Below, piece after piece: positions 1 to 6,819 of a stretch of 22,137 nucleotides of DNA; positions within the stretch are counted from its first letter, which is position 1, and the number at the start of each line of letters is the position of its first letter. The position numbers and the translations under genes are program-made. The notes beneath the pieces are model-generated. The model saw only the letters and a list, made by a program, of their open reading frames with translations, was not told the origin of the DNA and ran no database searches. Source of the stretch: UBA940 sp031548515 (lineage in GTDB: Bacteria > Bacteroidota > Bacteroidia > Bacteroidales > Rikenellaceae); contig JAVBRB010000002.1 in assembly GCA_031548515.1 (NCBI GenBank), forward strand, positions 1-22,137. The letters are read 5' to 3'.

Positions 1-126
1 TACGCCAAATCGTTCGATGGATTCAGAACCAGAGTGCTCGCTAAAATAATGGCGCTCACTACAGTACAGCTAATCAACAAACTAAACAACCGAAATATTA
101 ACAACTTAAAAATCTCCGTCGCTTAA
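1..126 (+). CDS. IS982-family transposase, C-terminal 41 residues (partial at window edge)
   Basis: Frame 1 is open from the first base to a TAA at 124-126. It encodes the end of a protein whose last residues read FRTRVLAKIMALTTVQLINKLNN followed by a short basic tail. This matches what I know of the C-terminus of IS982-family DDE transposases, in which an [A/T]RV-[I/L]AKI helix and an 'INK' segment follow the catalytic core. The catalytic residues lie outside the window, so activity cannot be judged. Only 13 bases separate the stop from the likely IS end, as expected for IS982 elements, whose transposase fills almost the whole element. The family call is from memory and moderately sure. Confidence 0.7.
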   Translation, partial: YAKSFDGFRTRVLAKIMALTTVQLINKLNNRNINNLKISVA

Positions 127-139
127 ATGCACAACGGGT
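1..139 (+). mobile_element. Right end of an IS982-family insertion sequence
   Basis: The transposase stop at 124-126 is followed directly by ATGCACAACGGGT (127-139). Read inward on the other strand this is ACCCGTTGTGCAT, the kind of terminus starting with ACCC that is expected for IS982 elements. I place the right boundary at about 139. The left end and any target duplication are outside the window. The element sits about 175 bp upstream of the tig promoter and is oriented toward tig. Confidence 0.6.
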
Positions 140-312
140 TATCATTAAATTGTTTTACGAAGTAAAATAATCACCGACAGAGCGCCGACTTTCAAAGCCG
201 CCGGGCTTTGGCCGAGGCATTTTGCGGCGGAGATAACAGGAGCGGTTAGCCGCTTGCGGCTGGGAGATTTATTTGTCACTTGTGGCAGTAAATAATAGCG
301 GCGGGGCCGTTT
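140..312. other. Non-coding spacer between IS end and tig promoter, with two hairpins
   Basis: No credible coding region is seen here. There is a perfect 7-bp hairpin, CAAAGCC/GGCTTTG with a 4-nt loop, at 193-210, and a 5-bp hairpin, AGCCG/CGGCT with loop CTTG, at 248-261. Neither is followed by a clear T tract, so neither is called as a terminator. Confidence 0.4.
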
Positions 313-344
313 ATTGGAAAATGTATAAAAAAAAGTTACCTTTG
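313..344 (+). promoter_or_regulatory. Bacteroidota-type promoter for tig
   Basis: TACCTTTG at 337-344 fits the Bacteroidota -7 consensus TAnnTTTG. ATTG at 313-316 lies 20 nt upstream and is one base off the -33 TTTG. Transcription would start near 350, giving a leader of about 30 nt before the ATG at 383. Confidence 0.6.
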
Positions 345-382
345 TCGCCTATTTTTTCTGGAAAGAATTAAACCACGATCAT

Positions 383-1708
383 ATGAACATTACAACCGAA
401 GAGAGGCCGGGCGGGACTATGGTCCTGAAGGCTACGGTAGCGGAGGCCGATTACGCCCCCGAAGTCGACAAAAGCCTGCGCGAATACCGCCGCAAGGCCA
501 ATATTCCGGGTTTCCGTCCCGGCATGGTTCCCATGGGCATCATCAACAAGATGTACCGTAAGGGCGTAATCGCAGAACAGGCATACCGCAAAGCCAGCGA
601 AGCCACGTTCAAATATCTGGAGGATAACAAGATCGACTTTATGGGCGATATGCTTCCCGGCGACGATCAGGGCGACATGGATTTCGATAACGGCACCGAA
701 CACGAATTCGTGTTCGAAATAGGCGTTGCACCAAAAGTCGACATCAAACTGGACGGCCCGGATAAAGTTGCCTACCATAAGATCAAGGTTGCAAAGGATA
801 TGCGCGACGGCTACCGTTCGAACTTCGTGCGCCGTTTCGGCCGTCTCGAAGACGTGGAAAAGGTGACAAGCGACGAAGCTCTGGAAGTTTCGCTCGACAA
901 CGGCGATATCAAGGCCGACGACGCATACATCGGGTTGGTGTCGATGACCGAAGACGAACGCAAGCAGTTCAAAGGCAAGAAGGTGGGCGACTCGATGATC
1001 GTCAACGTGAAGGAAATCTATAAGAATCCCTCGCAGCTGGCCTCCACACTTGGAATAAAGGCTGAAGAACTCGATGCGGTCAAACCCGAATTCACCGCCA
1101 CCATAACCAAGATACGCAAGTTCGTCGAACCTGCTATGAATGAAGAGTTCTTCAAGGCCGCTTTCCCTGCAGGTGATGTTACCGACGAAGCCGGTTTTGA
1201 TAAATTCATCGAAGGCCAGATATCGGCTGACCTCGGCCGCGAAAGCGATTACCTGTTCTCGGTCCAACTGAAGAACTACCTTCTGGACAAGGCTGCGTTG
1301 CAGTTGCCCGAAGGATTCCTTAAGAAATGGCTATACGCCGTCAACGAGGGCAAGTTCACGATGGAAGAGATCGAAAAGGATTTCCCGGCGTTCCTGCGCA
1401 TGATGGCGTGGAACCTCGTGCAGAAACACTTTACCGAAACTCTTAAACTCGATGTTACCCAGGAAGATATGCTTGCCGAGGCCAAGGCCGTTGCGCAGAT
1501 GCAGTTCGCGCAGTACGGCATGAGCCAGGTTCCCGATGAAACGCTCACGGGTTACGCCAAAAGCATTCTTTCTAACAAGGAAGAGGCCCAGAGGATCTTC
1601 GACCGCGTCCGCGAGAACAAGGTGATCGAAGCGGTGAAACCTATGGTGAAAGTAGCCGAAAAGAGCGTTTCGGTCGAGGAATTCCAGAAGATAGCCGCAG
1701 AAGCCTGA
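383..1708 (+). CDS. tig: Trigger factor, ribosome-associated folding chaperone
   Basis: This 441-residue protein is close to the usual length of trigger factor (about 430-450). Trigger factor binds the ribosome near the peptide exit tunnel through protein L23 and holds nascent chains in the cytoplasm. The N-terminal domain contains GFRPGMVP (residues 43-50), the Bacteroidota form of the ribosome-binding signature. The middle region corresponds to the FKBP-like domain. The long helical C-terminal half, from about residue 250, corresponds to the chaperone arms. The ATG at 383 lies about 39 nt downstream of a good promoter and no better start is seen. A strong terminator follows the stop, so tig is probably transcribed alone. 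clpP and clpX lie downstream on the same strand, as often in bacteria, but are separated by a minus-strand gene remnant. Confidence 0.95.
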   Translation: MNITTEERPGGTMVLKATVAEADYAPEVDKSLREYRRKANIPGFRPGMVPMGIINKMYRKGVIAEQAYRKASEATFKYLEDNKIDFMGDMLPGDDQGDMDFDNGTEHEFVFEIGVAPKVDIKLDGPDKVAYHKIKVAKDMRDGYRSNFVRRFGRLEDVEKVTSDEALEVSLDNGDIKADDAYIGLVSMTEDERKQFKGKKVGDSMIVNVKEIYKNPSQLASTLGIKAEELDAVKPEFTATITKIRKFVEPAMNEEFFKAAFPAGDVTDEAGFDKFIEGQISADLGRESDYLFSVQLKNYLLDKAALQLPEGFLKKWLYAVNEGKFTMEEIEKDFPAFLRMMAWNLVQKHFTETLKLDVTQEDMLAEAKAVAQMQFAQYGMSQVPDETLTGYAKSILSNKEEAQRIFDRVRENKVIEAVKPMVKVAEKSVSVEEFQKIAAEA

Positions 1709-1728
1709 TTACGGTATAAAATATTGTG

Positions 1729-1761
1729 GCACGGGACGGTGAAACCGTCCCGTGCTTTTTT
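1729..1761 (+). terminator. Rho-independent terminator of tig
   Basis: A perfect 12-bp stem, GCACGGGACGGT (1729-1740) and ACCGTCCCGTGC (1744-1755), with a GAA loop, is followed by TTTTTT on the plus strand. It starts 20 nt after the tig stop. The stop of the minus-strand gene remnant lies in the T tract, so the structure may also help end that transcript, although the minus-strand T tract is poor. Confidence 0.92.
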
Positions 1762-2151
1762 ATTTTAAATCCGGCTTGGTCAGTTTGTATCGCATGTGTG
1801 CGTGGTGTTCGATGATTTGGCGCATGTCGGGCGGAATATGGGGCATGTCGTCGCAGAAATAGAGGTAAATCCCTTTGCCGGTTTCGCGGGAAATGCACTT
1901 GCCGACGGCCTCCGATACGTCATATATGATCGAAATTATCCCGGTCATGGCGTCGAAAGCCCATTCGCCGGCGGTTATTTCCTCCAGTACCCATCCGGAC
2001 GGAAGATTGCGCCGTAGCGGCCGTTCGGCAGGAATCCGAGGCTCCATTCGCCGGGCGGGAAATCGTATTCGCGTTGCCACTCCCCGGCTATTCGGAAATC
2101 ATGGGCGAGGACATGCCATATTCCCTCGAAAGGATGTTGTTTTGTTTTCAT
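1760..2151 (-). pseudogene. Frameshifted small hypothetical protein gene, lipocalin-like in pattern
   Basis: Two minus-strand frames join into one sensible product of about 130 residues. The first runs from an ATG at 2151 (MKTKQHPFEGIWHVL) to about 1993 (IFRPD). The second continues one frame over as WVLEEITAGEW to a TAA at 1760-1762, ending YKLTKPDLK. In the first frame a stop follows within six codons. Inserting one base at about 1990-1994 restores the whole product. The pattern of repeated G-x-W turns (GIW, GEW, GEW) followed by strand-like segments resembles small Bacteroidota lipocalin-like proteins, but I do not recognise the exact family and function is unknown. The first frame is also open upstream to 2349, where only a TTG could start it. 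It could be a true pseudogene or a sequencing error. Confidence 0.6.
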
Positions 2152-2154
2152 TTG

Positions 2155-2396
2155 CAAGGCGTTCAGGTTGTTAATTTCCCTGCGCCCCACAAAAAAGGAC
2201 GCGGTAACAGTCCCATCACAGTCGGTCTTGCGAACCTTATCTCCGGAAACTGCCCCGCGCCCGAAGATGCCCTGATATATATAAAGGCGTACTCCGAGTG
2301 GGCAACCTCGATCCGGAGAATAAACACCATCGGTAACGATGGGTCGCAAGTTTACTGTGATGGATCAAAGAGTTGACACTCTTTAAATATGTATTA
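2155..2396. other. Leader or decayed region upstream of the frameshifted gene
   Basis: This 240-nt stretch lies between a consensus minus-strand promoter and the ATG at 2151. Two minus-strand frames are partly open: a TTG-started extension of the frameshifted gene (from 2349) and an ATG-started reading of about 55 codons (2330 to 2163). Neither resembles a family I know and neither has a convincing start. It may be a long leader or the remains of a gene. Confidence 0.3.
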
Positions 2397-2427
2397 CAAA
2401 TATAGTATTTACTTTTTAGTTGGCAAA
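2397..2427 (-). promoter_or_regulatory. Consensus Bacteroidota promoter reading leftward
   Basis: On the minus strand, TTTG (complement of 2424-2427), 19 nt, then TATATTTG (complement of 2397-2404) match the TTTG-N19-TAnnTTTG consensus perfectly. Transcription would begin near 2390 and run toward the frameshifted gene. The -33 box lies inside the repeat copy at 2411-2562, so the repeat supplies part of this promoter. Confidence 0.6.
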
Positions 2428-2562
2428 AAAGGAACCCAAACCCACCCCGCGTTCCAAAAATCTATTCCGGCTTGCCTAAAACGGTACAACCGGCGCTACA
2501 GGCTCTGTCCTCGCTTTGCAGTGTCTGTTGCCAATCAAAAATGAAAAAAATCCTTATTTTTC
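2411..2562 (+). repeat. Half copy of the dispersed long-inverted-repeat element
   Basis: The block ACTTTTTAGTTGGC, an A-rich stretch, CGCGTTCCAAAAATCTATTCCG, then CTAAAACGGTACAACC aligns to the left arm of the element at 11099-11390. The longest exact shared run is CGTTCCAAAAATCTA. Beyond the arm, a CTTTGCAG segment and AAAAAAATCCTTATTTTT (to about 2562) align in order with the inner part of the right arm of that element read in reverse complement. No opposing arm was found nearby, so this appears to be a degenerate half element. The right boundary is approximate. Confidence 0.6.
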
Positions 2563-2618
2563 CATGATTTCGATTTATGGCAGAGAGTTGTGGTTTTTGC
2601 CATTTTTCCACCATGTGG

Positions 2619-2649
2619 TTTATTATTAGCCGAAATCTCATTATCTTTG
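2619..2649 (+). promoter_or_regulatory. Bacteroidota-type promoter for clpP-clpX
   Basis: TATCTTTG at 2642-2649 is a perfect -7 match. TTTA at 2619-2622 lies 19 nt upstream and is one base off the -33 TTTG. A start near 2656 gives a leader of about 67 nt before the clpP ATG. Confidence 0.65.
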
Positions 2650-2683
2650 TTCGTCAGTAGGTTTATAGCAATAAACTTGCTCA

Positions 2684-2720
2684 TTTTATTGTTTTATTAC
2701 GATAACCGGAAACAATAAAA
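2684..2720 (+). promoter_or_regulatory. 11-bp dyad in the clpP leader ending 2 nt before the ATG
   Basis: TTTTATTGTTT (2684-2694) and AAACAATAAAA (2710-2720) are exact reverse complements separated by 15 nt. The second arm ends two bases before the clpP start codon and covers the place where a ribosome would bind. CAATAAA at 2669-2675 can also pair with TTTATTG at 2685-2691, giving a competing hairpin. It could be an RNA structure controlling translation or a DNA operator. The stem is almost all A-T, so its stability is modest. Confidence 0.4.
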
Positions 2721-2722
2721 CT

Positions 2723-3397
2723 ATGAAAAAGACAGAATTTGAAAAATACGCCACCGGGCATTTAGGTATCAGCAGCCTTAAACTCCATGACTTCCGCTCG
2801 CAGATGGAGGGCTATGTTTCGCCGACCATCATCGAGGAACGTCAGATGAACGTTGCTGCAATGGACGTGTTTTCGCGCCTGATGATGGACCGCATCATAT
2901 TCCTCGGTGCGCCCATCTACGACGACGTCGCCAACATCATACAGGCCCAGTTGCTTTTCCTCGAATCGGCCGACGCCGACAAAGACATTCAGATATACAT
3001 CAACTCGCCGGGCGGATCGGTTTCGGCCGGATTGGGCATTTATGACACCATGCAGTTGGTTGCTCCGGATGTCGCGACGATCTGTACGGGACTCGCTGCC
3101 AGTATGGGCGCCATACTTCTGACCGCTGGCGAAAAAGGCAAGCGTGCGGCGCTTCCGCACTCACGCATAATGATACACCAGCCTCTCGGCGGTGCACAGG
3201 GACAGGCCTCCGACATCGAGATCACGGCCCGCGAAATCCTGCGCACGCGTAAGGAACTTTATGAAATACTGGCCATGCACTCCGGGCAAAAGGTATCTAA
3301 AATAGAGAAAGACTCTGACCGCGACTACTGGATGAGTTCGGCCGAAGCAAAAGAATACGGACTGATAGACGAAGTCCTCGGGAAACGGAACAAATAA
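2723..3397 (+). CDS. clpP: ATP-dependent Clp protease proteolytic subunit ClpP
   Basis: This 224-residue serine protease subunit would form the barrel-shaped tetradecamer that degrades substrates fed in by ClpX in the cytoplasm. The catalytic triad is visible: Ser127 in GLAASMGA, His152 in RIMIHQPLGG and Asp201 in SDRDYWMS. The oxyanion segment SPGGSVSAGLGIYDTM lies at 95-110. The first 25 residues or so are longer than in E. coli ClpP and may include a propeptide, as in other ClpPs. It lies 2 nt upstream of clpX, so the pair is almost certainly one operon, driven by the promoter at 2619-2649. Confidence 0.97.
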   Translation: MKKTEFEKYATGHLGISSLKLHDFRSQMEGYVSPTIIEERQMNVAAMDVFSRLMMDRIIFLGAPIYDDVANIIQAQLLFLESADADKDIQIYINSPGGSVSAGLGIYDTMQLVAPDVATICTGLAASMGAILLTAGEKGKRAALPHSRIMIHQPLGGAQGQASDIEITAREILRTRKELYEILAMHSGQKVSKIEKDSDRDYWMSSAEAKEYGLIDEVLGKRNK

Positions 3398-3399
3398 AA

Positions 3400-4674
3400 A
3401 TGGCAAAAAAAACAGGAAATAGCGGAGGCTCGGGTGAAGCGTGTTCATTCTGCGGGTCGCCGAGGGAAGAGGTCGAAATGCTCTTTTCGGGGGGCCACAA
3501 CGCACATATCTGTAACAGTTGTATAGAATACGGCTACGGTATCCTCAACGAGGAAACAGGGGTGCGGAAGAAAACCGCTGCTGCAGATCTCACACCTTTG
3601 TCGGAACTCCCGAAACCGGTGCAGATTAAGGCCTTGCTCGATGAATACGTCATCGGGCAGGAAGACGCCAAGCGCTATATCTCCGTGGCGGTATACAACC
3701 ACTACAAACGCTTGCACCACAAGGCCGATGCCGACCGGGTCGAGATAGACAAGTCCAATATCGTGATGGTGGGGCCGACCGGAACCGGCAAGACGTTGCT
3801 GGCTCGCACCATCGCACGCCTACTGAAAGTGCCGTTTTCGATAGTCGACGCCACGGTGCTGACCGAGGCCGGATATGTCGGAGAGGATGTCGAGAGTATC
3901 TTGTCACGTCTGTTGCAGGCTGCCGATTACGACGTGGAGGCGGCGCAGAGGGGCATCGTGTTCATCGATGAAATCGATAAGATTGCACGTAAAAGCGATA
4001 ACCCGTCGATCACGCGCGACGTTTCGGGAGAGGGGGTGCAGCAGGCCCTGCTGAAGATACTCGAAGGGACAGTGGTGAATGTTCCGCCCCAGGGAGGCCG
4101 CAAGCACCCCGACCAGAAATTCACACAGGTCGATACGACCAACATCCTGTTCATCTGCGGCGGTGCGTTCGACGGCATCGAGAAGGTGATAGCACGCCGC
4201 CTCAACACCCGCGCCATAGGCTACGGCAAGGGCGAAGGCGGCAAGGTAGACAAGGACAACCTGTTGCAGTATGTGATGCCACAGGATATCAAGAGTTTCG
4301 GGCTTATTCCTGAACTTGTCGGGCGTCTGCCGGTCCTGACATATATGCGTCCACTGGACAAGTCGGCGCTGAGGTCGATACTGACCGAGCCGAAGAATGC
4401 CATCGTGAAGCAGTACGAAAGCCTGTTTGCGATGGACGGTGTGAAACTGTCGTTTGACAACGACGCGTTGGACTACATCGTCGACAAAGCGGTCGAATAC
4501 AAGTTGGGGGCGCGCGGCCTGCGTTCGATCTGCGAGACCATCATGATGGAGGCAATGTTCGAACTGCCGGGCGACGCGACCCGTAATAAATTCCGCGTGA
4601 CGTTGTCGTTCGCAAAAGCGCAACTCGAGAACAGCGACTTGGCACTGATGCGCAATGCTCTAAAAGCGAGTTGA
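3400..4674 (+). CDS. clpX: ATP-dependent unfoldase ClpX, ClpP partner
   Basis: This 424-residue AAA+ protein recognises and unfolds substrates and threads them into ClpP. The N-terminal zinc-binding domain has Cys15-x2-Cys18 and Cys38-x2-Cys41. Walker A GPTGTGKT is at 125-132, the pore loop GYVG at 158-161, Walker B IVFIDE at 186-191 and the RKH loop at 234-236. A sensor-2 region (GARGLRSI) lies near the C-terminus. The ClpP-docking loop, IGF in E. coli, reads IGY at 273-275, a conservative aromatic change. The gene starts 2 nt after the clpP stop. Transketolase follows 47 nt after its stop on the same strand with no terminator between, so read-through is possible. Confidence 0.97.
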   Translation: MAKKTGNSGGSGEACSFCGSPREEVEMLFSGGHNAHICNSCIEYGYGILNEETGVRKKTAAADLTPLSELPKPVQIKALLDEYVIGQEDAKRYISVAVYNHYKRLHHKADADRVEIDKSNIVMVGPTGTGKTLLARTIARLLKVPFSIVDATVLTEAGYVGEDVESILSRLLQAADYDVEAAQRGIVFIDEIDKIARKSDNPSITRDVSGEGVQQALLKILEGTVVNVPPQGGRKHPDQKFTQVDTTNILFICGGAFDGIEKVIARRLNTRAIGYGKGEGGKVDKDNLLQYVMPQDIKSFGLIPELVGRLPVLTYMRPLDKSALRSILTEPKNAIVKQYESLFAMDGVKLSFDNDALDYIVDKAVEYKLGARGLRSICETIMMEAMFELPGDATRNKFRVTLSFAKAQLENSDLALMRNALKAS

Positions 4675-4721
4675 GTACAAGACAAATTTTATACGAACCA
4701 ACTTTCCTGTTTAAGTTAATT

Positions 4722-6746
4722 ATGGAAAACAAAACTCAGAAAGCCGCCGACAATATCCGCATTTTGGCCCTCTCGATGGTCGAAAAAGCCAAATCGGGAC
4801 ACCCCGGAGGCGCTATGGGCGGAGCCGATTTCATCAATGTGCTTTACTCCGAGTTCCTGCGCTATAATCCCGATGACACGGCGTGGCCCTTCCGCGACCG
4901 CTTCTTCCTCGATCCCGGGCACATGTCGCCCATGCTCTACGCGACGTTGGCGCTTGCAGGTTACTTTACTATGGAAGACCTCGAAAATTTCCGCCAGTGG
5001 GGAAGCCACACTCCCGGACATCCGGAACATGACCTTGTGCATATGGTCGAGAACACCTCGGGTCCGCTCGGACAGGGTCACGCGATGGCCCTCGGCGCAG
5101 CTATCACCGAAAGATTCATGACGGCGCGCTTCGGAGAATGGATGGCCCATAAGACCTATGCGTACATCTCGGACGGCGGTATTCAGGAAGAGGTTTCTCA
5201 GGGAGTGGGGCGTATTGCGGGCCATTTGGGGCTTTCGAATTTCATAATGTACTATGATGCCAACAACGTCCAACTCTCGACGACGGTGGATTTCGTCGAT
5301 ACCGAAGATGTAGCTAAGAAATACCGAGCATGGGACTGGAACGTTCTGGAAGTGGACGGATGCAATGCCGCACAGATACGCGCCGCGCTCGAAAAAGCCA
5401 ATGCCGAAACCGAAAAACCGACACTCATAATCGGCAGGACCATTATGGGCAAAGGAGCTTTGGACAGGGAGGGCGAAAGTTTCGAAAATAAGGTCTCGAC
5501 ACATGGCCAGCCCCTTTCGGCTGCAGGCGCATGTGTCGAGAGTACAATAAAGAACCTCGGAGGCAATCCGTCGAAACCGTTCATAGTGTTCCCGGAAGCC
5601 AGAGAACTCTACGACGCGCGCCGTGGAGAGTTGCGCAAATTGTATGCGGCTGAAAAGGCCATTGAGGATAAATGGCGCGCCGCGAACAACGGACTTGCCG
5701 CAAAACTCGACATGTTCCTGTCGGGGAAGCTCCCCGAAATAGACTATGACGCTATCGATCCGGGTGCGAACTCGGCTACCCGCAACGCTTCGGCCACGGT
5801 GCTTGGCGTCTTCGGCGAAAAGGTCGGAAACATGATAGTGGCATCGGCCGACCTGTCGAACAGCGACAAGACCGATGGATTTCTCAAAAAAACCGAAGCC
5901 TTCACGAAGGGCGATTTCAGCGGGAAATTCTTTCAGGCGGGCGTTAGCGAATTTACCATGGCCTGCGTGATGAACGGCATGGCGCTGCACGGCGGGGTTA
6001 TCCCCGTCTGCGGGACATTCTTCGTGTTTTCGGACTATATGAAACCTGCGATCCGCATAGCCGCCCTGCAGAAACTGCATGTGATCTATGTGTGGTCGCA
6101 CGATTCGTTCCGTGTGGGCGAGGACGGCCCCACCCACCAACCAATAGAACAAGAGGCTCAGATACGCTTGATGGAACAGTTGCGCAACCACGGCGGCGAA
6201 CGTTCGGTGGTGGTGCTGCGTCCTGCCGACAGCGCTGAAACCGTCGAGGCATGGAAATATGCCGTTGAGGCGTCCCGTCCCGTCGCGCTGATCCTGTCTC
6301 GCCAGAATATTAAAGATATACCCTCGTCCGGTTCACGCCGTAAGGATGCAAAGAAGCTTGTGAAGGGCGCTTACGTCGTTGCCGATTGCGAAGGGACTCC
6401 CGACGTGGTGATGATAGCCAACGGTTCGGAAGTCGCAACGCTGGTCGAAGGCGCCGAGAAACTGGCTGCCGAAGGCGTGAAAGTCCGCATAGTATCGGCT
6501 CCGTCCGAAGGTTTGTTCCTCGACCAGACCGAAGAGTACCGTAAGAACGTTATCCCATGTGGCGTTCCGCGTTATGGCATGACCTCGGGCCTGCCCGTGA
6601 CGCTTCGCGGATTGGTCGGTGATGCCGGTTTCATCCACGGTCTCGACCATTTCGGATACTCTGCCCCATATACTGTTCTTGACGAGAAATTCGGTTTCTC
6701 GGGCTGCAATGTTTACAAGCAGGTTAAAGAGTTACTGAAAAGATAG
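4722..6746 (+). CDS. tkt: Transketolase
   Basis: This 674-residue thiamine-diphosphate enzyme moves two-carbon units between sugar phosphates in the non-oxidative pentose phosphate pathway. Seen are SGHPGGAMGG near the N-terminus (His27), GPLGQGHAMALGAA for cofactor binding, a ThDP/Mg segment beginning SDGGIQEE instead of the more common GDG, and DGPTHQPIEQ in the pyrimidine-binding domain. The C-terminal domain contains LVGDAGFIHGLDHFG. Length and these motif forms match the Bacteroidota single-chain type. The frame is open back into clpX with a TTG, but the ATG at 4722, MENKTQKAADNIR, aligns with the family start. A strong bidirectional terminator follows. Confidence 0.95.
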   Translation: MENKTQKAADNIRILALSMVEKAKSGHPGGAMGGADFINVLYSEFLRYNPDDTAWPFRDRFFLDPGHMSPMLYATLALAGYFTMEDLENFRQWGSHTPGHPEHDLVHMVENTSGPLGQGHAMALGAAITERFMTARFGEWMAHKTYAYISDGGIQEEVSQGVGRIAGHLGLSNFIMYYDANNVQLSTTVDFVDTEDVAKKYRAWDWNVLEVDGCNAAQIRAALEKANAETEKPTLIIGRTIMGKGALDREGESFENKVSTHGQPLSAAGACVESTIKNLGGNPSKPFIVFPEARELYDARRGELRKLYAAEKAIEDKWRAANNGLAAKLDMFLSGKLPEIDYDAIDPGANSATRNASATVLGVFGEKVGNMIVASADLSNSDKTDGFLKKTEAFTKGDFSGKFFQAGVSEFTMACVMNGMALHGGVIPVCGTFFVFSDYMKPAIRIAALQKLHVIYVWSHDSFRVGEDGPTHQPIEQEAQIRLMEQLRNHGGERSVVVLRPADSAETVEAWKYAVEASRPVALILSRQNIKDIPSSGSRRKDAKKLVKGAYVVADCEGTPDVVMIANGSEVATLVEGAEKLAAEGVKVRIVSAPSEGLFLDQTEEYRKNVIPCGVPRYGMTSGLPVTLRGLVGDAGFIHGLDHFGYSAPYTVLDEKFGFSGCNVYKQVKELLKR

Positions 6747-6767
6747 ATAGATTGTCATAACAGATAT

Positions 6768-6800
6768 GAAAAACTCCCGCCTTTTAAGCGGGAGTTTTTC
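6768..6800. terminator. Bidirectional terminator between tkt and the DUF2807 gene
   Basis: A perfect 13-bp stem, GAAAAACTCCCGC (6768-6780) and GCGGGAGTTTTTC (6788-6800), has a 7-nt loop. The A tract on the left and T tract on the right make it work on both strands. It serves tkt (stop at 6746, plus) and the convergent DUF2807 gene (stop at 6820, minus). Confidence 0.92.
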
Positions 6801-6819
6801 ATTTTGTGGCACGCGTGAT

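Noticed and set aside
368..1267. 299-codon open frame on the minus strand opposite tig
   Set aside because: It is antisense to trigger factor, and its Val/Phe/His-rich product resembles no protein family. It is a shadow of tig codon usage.
2163..2330. 55-codon minus-strand ORF starting MVFILRIEV
   Set aside because: It overlaps another open frame, has no recognisable homologue and no clear ribosome site. It is mentioned only as part of the uncertain leader region.
4671..4721. Extended transketolase start overlapping the end of clpX
   Set aside because: It would need a TTG start and adds 17 residues not expected in the family. The ATG at 4722 gives the normal N-terminus.
4716..6191. 491-codon open frame on the minus strand across transketolase
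   Set aside because: It lies wholly opposite a gene with clear transketolase motifs. The translation has no recognisable domain and is best explained by codon bias.
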